Source: Planctomycetota bacterium
Lineage (GTDB): Bacteria; Planctomycetota; MHYJ01; JACPRB01
Direction of reading: 5' to 3'
DNA length: 64,000 bases
Assembly (NCBI GenBank): GCA_016209705.1
Contig: JACQVR010000085.1
Span: forward strand, 1 to 64,000
Shown here: in pieces, positions 8,162-14,576 of the stretch
Numbering within the stretch: position 1 is the stretch's first letter
Layout of the letters: each line of letters begins with the position of its first letter
Translations under genes and position numbers: made by a program
Notes under the pieces: generated by a model
Databases searched by the model: none
What the model saw: only the letters and a program-made list of their open reading frames with translations
What the model was told of the DNA's origin: nothing

Positions 8162-9250
8162 TCAGCACGCCGGAACGGCCGGATCGAGGGCGCGGTACAG
8201 TGAATCGCGTTTCACCGGGATCCGGCCCGCTTCCCGGATGAGCGCGCGCAATTCCGCTTCGCCGATACCCGGCGGCGAATCCGCTCCGGCCATGTGCACG
8301 ATGCGTTCCTCCACGACGGTGCCGTCGATGTCGTCCACCCCGAACGAGAGCAGCACCTGGGCCGTCTTCAGGCCCGTCATGATCCAATAGGCCTTCACGT
8401 GGTCGAAGTTGTCCAAGAGCAGCCGCGCCGCGGCGTGCACGCGCAGGTCGGTTTGAATCGTCGCCTTGGGCAAGCGCGCCAGACGCGTGTGCTCCGGATG
8501 AAACGCCAGGGGAATGAACGCGGTGAAGCCTCCCGTTTCATCCTGCACGGCTCTCAACCGAAGCATGTGGTCGACGCGCTCTTCGTCGGTTTCGATGTGC
8601 CCGTAGAGCATGGTGGCGGTGGATCGGATGCCGAGGCGGTGCGCGGTGCGATGGATCTCCAGCCAGCGGTCGGGCTTCGCCTTTCCCGAACAGATCTGAT
8701 TCCACACGCGCGCGGCGAAGATTTCGGCCCCGCCGCCGGGCAGCGAGTCGAGCCCCGCGTCGCGCAGCTCCTGCAGCGTCTCCACGAGCGGTTTCTTCGA
8801 CAGCTTGACGAGATGGTCGATTTCCGTCGCGGTGAACGCCTTGAGATGGACGCGGGGATAGCGCTCCTTCAAGCCGCGCAACATTTCGAGGTAATAGCGG
8901 TACGGCAGCTTGGGATGGACGCCGCCGACGATGTGAATCTCGTCCAGATGTTCGAACCGCGTCTTGGCCGCGTAGGCGAAGAGGGCGTCCAGGTCCATCT
9001 CCCACGCCCCTTCCTGGCCTTCCTTGCGATAGAAGGCGCAGAAATGGCAGTCGAACACGCACACGTTGGAGTAGTTCACGTGCATGTTCTTGACGTAGGT
9101 GGCGTAATGGCCGTTCTTGCGCTCTCGAACCAGGTTGGCCAAACGGCCCAGGTGAAACAGATCCTGGGTCCGAAACAGCCGTACGCCCTCGTCGAAGGAG
9201 AGTCGCTCGCCCGCCTGGACTTTCGCCTCGATGTCCTGGAGGTCGTTCAT
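8162..9250 (-). CDS. mqnE: Aminodeoxyfutalosine synthase, radical SAM
   Basis: 362 residues. The radical SAM cluster motif is CVFDCHFCAFYR, within NYSNVCVF. Family-diagnostic stretches follow: EIHIVGGVHPKLPYRYY, HLKAFTATEIDHL, GLDSLPGGGAEIFA, LEIHRTAHRLGIRS, ATMLYGHIET, and FIPLAFHP. These separate MqnE from the related MqnC. MqnE joins the enolpyruvyl ether of chorismate to an adenosyl group in the futalosine route to menaquinone. No other mqn gene is in the window. The start at 9250 lacks a strong ribosome-binding site. Confidence 0.93.
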   Translation of the reverse strand: MNDLQDIEAKVQAGERLSFDEGVRLFRTQDLFHLGRLANLVRERKNGHYATYVKNMHVNYSNVCVFDCHFCAFYRKEGQEGAWEMDLDALFAYAAKTRFEHLDEIHIVGGVHPKLPYRYYLEMLRGLKERYPRVHLKAFTATEIDHLVKLSKKPLVETLQELRDAGLDSLPGGGAEIFAARVWNQICSGKAKPDRWLEIHRTAHRLGIRSTATMLYGHIETDEERVDHMLRLRAVQDETGGFTAFIPLAFHPEHTRLARLPKATIQTDLRVHAAARLLLDNFDHVKAYWIMTGLKTAQVLLSFGVDDIDGTVVEERIVHMAGADSPPGIGEAELRALIREAGRIPVKRDSLYRALDPAVPAC

Positions 9251-9305
9251 GGAAGGCGAGTGGAGTCTAGGGGGGGATCGGGAAATTGTCAATTCAATGG
9301 AGCGC

Positions 9306-9331
9306 GGGGGCTCCGGCGGGCCGGAGCCCCC
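9306..9331. terminator. GC-rich hairpin downstream of the peroxiredoxin gene
   Basis: A perfect 11-bp stem (GGGGGCTCCGG paired with CCGGAGCCCCC) with a 4-base loop lies 18 bp beyond the peroxiredoxin stop on the minus strand. The position suits transcription termination or 3'-end protection, but no U-tract follows. Confidence 0.6.
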
Positions 9332-9348
9332 GTGGATCGTCCGTCGGG

Positions 9349-9930
9349 TTACTTGGCGTGTTTCGTGAACCACGCCTTGGCTTCTTTCGGGTTGATGGCT
9401 TCCTTCCCCTTGGCGTAGTTCATCGGGCAGACCATGCCTTTCTTGGATTCCTGCGCCGCGTCCAGGAGGCGCAGCGTTTCGTCGGATGAGCGCCCGATGG
9501 CCAGGTTGGTGACCATCTCCGCCTGCACGACGCCGTCCGGATCGATGATGAAGAGCCCGCGATAGGCGATTCCCAGCCCTTCCGCCAAGACGCCGTAATC
9601 GCGGGAGACGCCCTTGGTCATGTCCGCGAGCAGCGGAATGTCGGTGCCCTGGATCCCTCCTTGGCTGCGGGGCTGGGACAGCCACGCCAGATGGGAGTAC
9701 TTGCTGTCCACGGAAACGCCCACGATTTCCGCGCCGCGCTGCTGGAACTCCGACAACCTGTCGGAGAAACCGGTGATCTCCGTGGGTCAGACAAAGGTGA
9801 AATCGAGCGGATAGAAGAAGAGGGCCAGCCACTTCCCCTTGAAATCATCCAGGGAAAACGTCTTGAATTCCCCCTTCACGACGCCGTCCAGCTTGAACGG
9901 CGGCGCTTTCTGACCGACGAGCGTTGGCAT
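9349..9930 (-). CDS. 2-Cys-type peroxiredoxin with in-frame UGA (selenocysteine) at the peroxidatic site
   Basis: 193 residues if the UGA at 9787-9789 is read as selenocysteine (residue 48). The ATG at 9930 has a very good AAGGAGG five bases upstream. The reading is [16 protein letters not shown] ... [21 protein letters not shown], where family members have Cys in TFVCPTE. Downstream the same frame is intact: [25 protein letters not shown], and GMVCPMNY, which supplies the resolving Cys168. Peroxiredoxins reduce peroxides, and Sec-containing forms are known in several bacteria. A SECIS-like hairpin lies just after the UGA. The alternatives are a nonsense mutation or a sequencing error. No sel genes are in the window. 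Confidence 0.85.
9748..9766 (-). promoter_or_regulatory. Bacterial SECIS-like stem-loop
   Basis: On the minus strand the sequence CTCCGACAGGTTGTCGGAG forms a perfect 7-bp stem with the loop AGGTT. Bacterial SECIS elements recognised by SelB are short coding-region hairpins with a GGU-containing apical loop within about 16-37 bases after the UGA. Here 20 bases separate the UGA from the stem and the loop begins 28 bases after it. The loop uses AGG and TTG for Arg-Leu, codons that are uncommon in this window. Confidence 0.75.
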
Positions 9931-9945
9931 ATGGGCCTCCTTGAT

Positions 9946-10010
9946 AGCTCGGAGCTCGAAGCTGGCCGCTTGAAGCTGGAAGGGAGGCTCCAAGCGGCCG
10001 GCCTCTAGCT
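9946..10010. repeat. Heptamer repeat array (AGCTCGG type)
   Basis: 7-bp units run from 9946: AGCTCGG, AGCTCGA, AGCTGGC, CGCTTGA, AGCTGGA, AGGGAGG. An inverted part follows (CTCCAAG, CGGCCGG, CCTCTAG). The array fills the spacer between folE and the peroxiredoxin gene and overlaps the folE stop codon (10005-10007). Confidence 0.8.
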
Positions 10011-10592
10011 CTTTCGCTTGATCAGTTCGAGGAACTCTTCGCGCGTCTTGTTGTCGCTGCGGAAGCGGCCCAGCATCGAGCTGGTGACCATGTGCGCGTT
10101 CTGCTTTTCGACGCCGCGCATCATCACGCACAGATGCGCCGCTTCCATGACCACGCCGACGCCTTTGGGCTTGAGCTTGTCCTCGATGACGCGCGCGATT
10201 TCCATCGTCAGGCGCTCCTGCACCTGGAGCCGGCGGCTGAACAGGTCCACCAGGCGCGGCAGCTTGGACAGCCCGATGATCTTCCTGTTCGGCAGGTACG
10301 CGATGTGGCACTTTCCGTAGAACGGGAGCAGATGGTGTTCGCACAGGGAGAAGAAATCGATGTCCTTGACGATCACCATCTCGTCGTAGTCGGTCGTGAA
10401 GGTGGCCCCGTTGAGGACCTGGGCCGGGCTCTGGCCGTAGCCGCGCGTCAGGTAGCGGAGCGCTTTCTCGACCCGGGCGGGGGTTTGCCGCAGGCCTTCG
10501 CGATTCGGATCCTCGCCCAGCATTTGGATCAGATCGCGAACCAGCGTTTGCAGGCTCGGTTCCGCCTCGACCGGCAGGGTAGGCAGCGTCAT
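10005..10592 (-). CDS. folE: GTP cyclohydrolase I
   Basis: 195 residues. Family motifs are in order: [19 protein letters not shown], then [20 protein letters not shown] with the zinc ligands Cys and His, [20 protein letters not shown], and [14 protein letters not shown] with the third zinc ligand. It converts GTP to 7,8-dihydroneopterin triphosphate, the first step to folate and other pterins. There is no Shine-Dalgarno: two R31 palindromes fill the region upstream and end two bases before the ATG. It lies directly downstream of korB on the same strand. Confidence 0.96.
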   Translation of the reverse strand: MTLPTLPVEAEPSLQTLVRDLIQMLGEDPNREGLRQTPARVEKALRYLTRGYGQSPAQVLNGATFTTDYDEMVIVKDIDFFSLCEHHLLPFYGKCHIAYLPNRKIIGLSKLPRLVDLFSRRLQVQERLTMEIARVIEDKLKPKGVGVVMEAAHLCVMMRGVEKQNAHMVTSSMLGRFRSDNKTREEFLELIKRKS

Positions 10593-10594
10593 CT

Positions 10595-10656
10595 GTTACG
10601 ATAAGTTTTGAGAATATTTTGTAACGTTACGAAAAGTTTTGAGAATTTATCGTAAC
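10595..10656. repeat. Two abutting R31 palindromes between korB and folE
   Basis: Two 31-bp units, 10595-10625 and 10626-10656, stand end to end. Each begins GTTACGA, has TTTTGAGAA at the centre and ends GTAAC. The left 15 bases and the reverse complement of the right 15 agree at most positions around a central G. They are about 30% GC, far below their surroundings. They occupy 62 of the 65 bases between the korB stop and the folE start. Confidence 0.9.
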
Positions 10657-10657
10657 A

Positions 10658-11698
10658 CTATTTCACGTCCCAGGCGTCGCCCGCATTGAGCAGCCGTTCC
10701 AGGTCTCCCTCGCCGAGCTTGGCCCGGACCTGATCCATCTGCTGGCGATTGCGCTCTTCCAAGGTCGGGAGCTTCTCCGCTCGGAAGACCCCGATCGGGA
10801 GGGGGAATTCGGGATGGCCGATCCGAGACAGAAGATAGGCCAACGCGACGTCATGCTCGTCGTGGATGAGCAGATCCTTTTCGGTGACGCCGTTCTCGCC
10901 CAGCTTGACCACTTGGGGCTTCAACCCGTTCAGGCGGATCCCCCGGTCGCGGTTCTTGCCGAAGACGAGCGGTTTGCCGTGCTCCAGTTGGATATTCCGC
11001 TCGTCCCGTACATCCTTTTCCGTCATGGCGGCGAACGCCTTGTCGTTGAAAACGTTGCAATTCTGGAAGATCTCGACGAAGGCAGCGCCCTTGTGGGCCG
11101 ACACGCGCCGCAGCAGCTCCATCAGATGCCTGGGATAGATGTCCACCGAACGCCCGATGAACGTCGCTTCCGAGGCCAGCGCGAGCGAGATCGGGTTGAT
11201 CGGCTGTTCCAGCGTGCCGAACGGAGCGCTCTTGTTGATTTTTCCCAGCTCACTGGTCGGCGAGTATTGTCCTTTCGTGAGCCCGTAGATGCGATTGTTG
11301 AAGAGCAGGATCTTCAGATCCACGTTGCGCCGCAACGCGTGGATCATGTGATTCCCGCCGATCGACAACCCGTCTCCGTCGCCCGTCACGACCCATACCT
11401 GTAGATCCGGCTTGGCCAGCTTGATGCCGGTCGCCACCGCGAGCGCCCGCCCGTGAATCGTATGGAAGCCGTACGCGTTCATGTAGTACGGGAATCGGCT
11501 GGAACAGCCAATCCCGGAAACGAACACGAACTTCTCGCGCGGGATGCCCAGCGTGGGCATGACCTGCTGGACCGCGTTCAAGATGGCGTAGTCGCCGCAT
11601 CCCGGGCACCAGCGGATCTCCTGGTCGGATTGAAAGTCCTTCTTGGTGTACGCGGGGAGCGCGGGGGCCGCCGGAGGAGTGGGCGTCGTCGGGCTCAT
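10658..11698 (-). CDS. korB: 2-oxoacid:ferredoxin oxidoreductase, beta subunit
   Basis: 346 residues from the ATG at 11698 (AAGGAA upstream); an ATG at 11713 directly after the korA stop is also possible. Thiamine-pyrophosphate-binding features: IRWCPGCGDYAILNAVQQ, VSGIGCSSRFPYYMN, HTIHGRALAVATG, then VVTGDGDGLSIGGNH and LFNNRIYGLTKGQYSPTS. With KorA it oxidatively decarboxylates a 2-oxoacid, most likely 2-oxoglutarate, and reduces ferredoxin; the substrate cannot be fixed from sequence alone. The stop is followed after one base by the R31 pair. Confidence 0.92.
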   Translation of the reverse strand: MSPTTPTPPAAPALPAYTKKDFQSDQEIRWCPGCGDYAILNAVQQVMPTLGIPREKFVFVSGIGCSSRFPYYMNAYGFHTIHGRALAVATGIKLAKPDLQVWVVTGDGDGLSIGGNHMIHALRRNVDLKILLFNNRIYGLTKGQYSPTSELGKINKSAPFGTLEQPINPISLALASEATFIGRSVDIYPRHLMELLRRVSAHKGAAFVEIFQNCNVFNDKAFAAMTEKDVRDERNIQLEHGKPLVFGKNRDRGIRLNGLKPQVVKLGENGVTEKDLLIHDEHDVALAYLLSRIGHPEFPLPIGVFRAEKLPTLEERNRQQMDQVRAKLGEGDLERLLNAGDAWDVK

Positions 11699-11713
11699 GT
11701 CGATTCCTTGCAT

Positions 11714-13582
11714 CTAGGACAGATTCTTCGCTTCCTGCATAATCGCGTCGGCGAGCTCGGAAACCTTGAACGGCTTCCCCTGCACCTTGTTGAGGCCGCG
11801 CGCGGGAACCAGATACTTCGAACGCAATACCATCAAGAGCTGTCCGAGGTTTAGTTCCGGCACCAGCACCTTCTTGTACCGGGCGACGACCTTGCCGGTG
11901 TTCGCCGGCAACGGATTGAGGTACCTCAGATGCGCCTGGGCGACCTTCGTTCCCTTCCGGCGGGCTTCCTGGCATGCCGCCATGATGGATCCGTACGGGC
12001 TTCCCCACCCGATGACGAGCACGTCGGCGTCTTCGTCGCCGTTCACCTCGAGATCCGGAACGTCCTGCACGATCCGCTGGATTTTCGCGGCCCGCAGGCG
12101 GCACATGAAATCGTGATTTTCGGCGTCGTAATTGACGTTGCCGTGGATGTGACTCTTTTCAAGACCGCCGATCCGATGTTCCAAGCCCGGCGTGCCCGGC
12201 GTGGCCCACGGGCGCGCCAGCGTCCGTTCGTCCCGCAGGTACGGATAGAAGCAGTCCGGAGTGGTCCGAAACTTGACCTCGAAGCGCGGCAGGTCCGCCA
12301 CCTTCGGGATGCGCCACGGCTCGGCTCCGTTGGCGAGATAGCCGTCCGACAGGATGAACACCGGACACATGTACTTGGTGGCGATCCGCGCCGCCTCGAT
12401 GGCGATGTGGAAGCAATCGCTCGGCGTGGCGGGCGCCAGCACGCACACCGGCGACTCGCTGTTCCGGCCGAAGAGCGCCTGAAGCAGGTCCGCCTGCTCG
12501 GTCTTCGTGGGCAGACCCGTCGAGGGCCCTCCCCGCTGGACGTCGCAGATGATCAAGGGCAGTTCCACCATGACCGCCAGGTTGATCGCCTCGCTCTTGA
12601 GCGCCACTCCGGGACCGCTCGTGCCCGTCACGCCCAGCGCGCCGGCATACGACGCTCCGATGGCGGCCGTCACGGCGGCGATCTCGTCCTCCGCCTGGAA
12701 CGTGGTGACGCCGAAGTTCTTATGTCGCGAGAGTTCGTGCAGCACGTCGCTGGCGGGCGTGATGGGGTAGCTGCCGTAGAAGACCGGGAGGCCGCACAGC
12801 TTGCCGGCGGCCACCAGGCCCAGCGCGAGCGCTTCGTTGCCCATGACGTTGCGATACCGGCCGGGCGCATACGCGGCGGGCGGGACGTCGTACTGCGAAC
12901 GGAACAGCTCCGTGGCTTCGGCGTATCCCACGCCCGCCTTGAGCGCCAGCGTATTCGCCTCGACCAGCTTGGGGTCTTTCTTGCCGAACTTCTGCTGGAA
13001 CCATTTGAGCGTGGGCTCCATCGGCCGGTTGTACAGCCAGTACAAGACGCCCAGGGCGAAGAAATTCTTGCACCGTTCCTTTTCCTTGTGGCTGATCGGC
13101 ACCGGCTCCAGCGCCTTCAGCGTCAATTGCGTGATCGGCACTTTGAACACGTTGTACGCGCTCAGCGTCCCGTCCTCCAGCGGGTTCGACGTGCACTGCG
13201 CCTTGCGGAGATCGACTTCCCCGAAAGAGTCGGTGTTCACGATGACGACCCCGTTGGGCGGCACGTCCTTGATGTTGGCCATCAGCGCCGCGGGGTTGAA
13301 AGCGACCAGAACGTCCGGACGGTCCCCCGGCGTGTGGATGTCCCGATTGGAGAACTGAATCTGGAATCCCGACACGCCCGCAAGCGTGCCGGCCGGCGCG
13401 CGGATCTCGGCCGGGAAGTCGGGAAACGTCGCCAGATCGTTACCGAAAATGGCCGTCGTCGTGGTGAACTGCTGGCCGGTGATCTGGATGCCGTCCCCGG
13501 AATCGCCCGCGAACCGGATCGTCACGCAATCCAGCACTTCGCGCAAGCGGCCCGCAACGGCACTCTGGGTCTCTGTGGTCAT
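11714..13582 (-). CDS. korA: 2-oxoacid:ferredoxin oxidoreductase, fused gamma-alpha subunit
   Basis: 622 residues from the ATG at 13582 (a longer frame to 13645 overlaps the promoter). The N-terminal gamma domain has RFAGDSGDGIQITGQQFT and a segment to about residue 190. The alpha (pyrimidine-binding and dimer) domains follow, with YPITPASDVLHELSRH, FQAEDEIAAVTAAIGASYAG, VTGTSGPGVALKSEA, and QRGGPSTGLPTKTEQADLLQ. This fusion order is typical of KorA. It is translated just ahead of korB. Confidence 0.93.
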   Translation of the reverse strand: MTTETQSAVAGRLREVLDCVTIRFAGDSGDGIQITGQQFTTTTAIFGNDLATFPDFPAEIRAPAGTLAGVSGFQIQFSNRDIHTPGDRPDVLVAFNPAALMANIKDVPPNGVVIVNTDSFGEVDLRKAQCTSNPLEDGTLSAYNVFKVPITQLTLKALEPVPISHKEKERCKNFFALGVLYWLYNRPMEPTLKWFQQKFGKKDPKLVEANTLALKAGVGYAEATELFRSQYDVPPAAYAPGRYRNVMGNEALALGLVAAGKLCGLPVFYGSYPITPASDVLHELSRHKNFGVTTFQAEDEIAAVTAAIGASYAGALGVTGTSGPGVALKSEAINLAVMVELPLIICDVQRGGPSTGLPTKTEQADLLQALFGRNSESPVCVLAPATPSDCFHIAIEAARIATKYMCPVFILSDGYLANGAEPWRIPKVADLPRFEVKFRTTPDCFYPYLRDERTLARPWATPGTPGLEHRIGGLEKSHIHGNVNYDAENHDFMCRLRAAKIQRIVQDVPDLEVNGDEDADVLVIGWGSPYGSIMAACQEARRKGTKVAQAHLRYLNPLPANTGKVVARYKKVLVPELNLGQLLMVLRSKYLVPARGLNKVQGKPFKVSELADAIMQEAKNLS

Positions 13583-13616
13583 GGTGAACGCTTCTCGGGT
13601 AAATGAAATCAGCACC

Positions 13617-13645
13617 TTTATATCGACCCGAATGTCGGTTTGCAA
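13617..13645 (-). promoter_or_regulatory. Sigma70-type promoter of korA-korB(-folE)
   Basis: On the minus strand: -35 TTGCAA (13640-13645), 17-base spacer, -10 TATAAA (13617-13622). Transcription would start near 13610, giving a leader of about 28 bases before the korA ATG at 13582. Confidence 0.7.
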
Positions 13646-13661
13646 GGACCCGCCGGAGGGA

Positions 13662-14441
13662 TCAAAAGGCCTCGCACGCGATTCCGGTGCGCTCCGTCAG
13701 GAGGCGCGCGAATTCCCGCAGCTCCTCGATCGGCACGCCCACGATCGACGCGTCCGCCGGCGCGCGGGCGAGCGAGTAGACGTGCACCGCCTTGGGGGCG
13801 CATTTTCGGACGGCCTCGATCCAAAGATCCACGTCGCGGGGCGCCGTGTTGTCCCGGCGCCCGCGCGTGAACATGGTCTGGATGATGAAGGGTTTCAATC
13901 GCTTGAACCCCTGAAGGATGTCCCAGATGCCGATGTCGGTGGTGGGCGAATTCATGTCGAGGAACATCGATTCGGAACCCGCGTCCAGCTTCATGTGCCG
14001 CTCGTCGAGCAGGTTCAAAGCCGCCACGACCTCGTTCCGGTGGAGGTTCGCCCCGTTGGAGAGAACATGAAGCGGCACCCCGACCGCGTGCCGGTCGCGC
14101 ACGTCCAGCAAGGCGTTGACCACATCGAGGAAGTCGGGGTGAAGGGTCGGCTCTCCGTTTCCGGCCAGCGTGATCGCGTCGAACCGCGCGCGGCCGGACG
14201 CTTCCCGAAGCCAGCGCTCCAGGGCGGCCGCCACCTCCGAGGCGGAAGGCCAGCGGTACTTCGCCAGCGACGCCTCATCGGAGAGGTCGTACGTCCATCC
14301 GCACTGGCAGTAATTGCAGTTGAAGGAACACAGTTTCACCCCGAAGGGAAGGATGTTGATTCCCAGCGAGGCGCCGAGACGGCGCGAGGGGAACGGACCG
14401 TACACCATGTCGTGGACGAGCGGGTACGTCGATAGCGTCAT
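13662..14441 (-). CDS. Radical SAM protein of unknown substrate
   Basis: 259 residues. The N-terminus reads VYGPFPSRRLGASLGINILP then CSFNCNYCQCGW, a CxxxCxxC cluster motif. A glycine-rich ITLAGNGEPTLHPDF, VHVLSNG-like strand and LDAGSESMF follow. The opening and the GNGEPTLHPDF motif match the COG0731-type radical SAM group. No enzyme has been tied to this subfamily that I can name. The start at 14441 (MTLSTYPLVHDM) was preferred because upstream codons enter the hairpin spacer; there is no clear ribosome-binding site. It is transcribed away from ileS. Confidence 0.8.
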   Translation of the reverse strand: MTLSTYPLVHDMVYGPFPSRRLGASLGINILPFGVKLCSFNCNYCQCGWTYDLSDEASLAKYRWPSASEVAAALERWLREASGRARFDAITLAGNGEPTLHPDFLDVVNALLDVRDRHAVGVPLHVLSNGANLHRNEVVAALNLLDERHMKLDAGSESMFLDMNSPTTDIGIWDILQGFKRLKPFIIQTMFTRGRRDNTAPRDVDLWIEAVRKCAPKAVHVYSLARAPADASIVGVPIEELREFARLLTERTGIACEAF

Positions 14442-14490
14442 GAAAGAATTGTAGAAGCCCCGGCGGAACGGCGACACCAAAAAGCTCGAA

Positions 14491-14531
14491 GCCCCGCCCA
14501 TTCGTCTTACCGCGTTTTGAATGGGCGGGGC
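14491..14531. repeat. GC-rich hairpin in a divergent spacer
   Basis: GCCCCGCCCATTC (14491-14503) pairs perfectly with GAATGGGCGGGGC (14519-14531) around a 15-base loop. It lies between the divergent radical SAM gene and ileS and ends three bases before the ileS -35 box. A role as a plain terminator is therefore unlikely. A similar hairpin is seen near 38244-38284. Confidence 0.8.
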
Positions 14532-14533
14532 GG

Positions 14534-14562
14534 TTGACGCACGGCGGGAGCGTCGCTATTCT
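14534..14562 (+). promoter_or_regulatory. Sigma70-type promoter of ileS
   Basis: -35 TTGACG (14534-14539), 17-base spacer, -10 TATTCT (14557-14562). The predicted transcript start near 14569 lies only about 8 bases before the ATG at 14577, so the leader is too short for a Shine-Dalgarno. Confidence 0.75.
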
Positions 14563-14576
14563 CGCATGCTTCCCGT

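Noticed and set aside
10595-10656. R31 tandem units as a CRISPR array or tRNA-like element
   Set aside because: Units abut with no spacers, there are no cas genes, and no cloverleaf is possible.
14491-14531. Intrinsic terminator before ileS
   Set aside because: The hairpin lies between divergent genes and has no U-tract on either strand.
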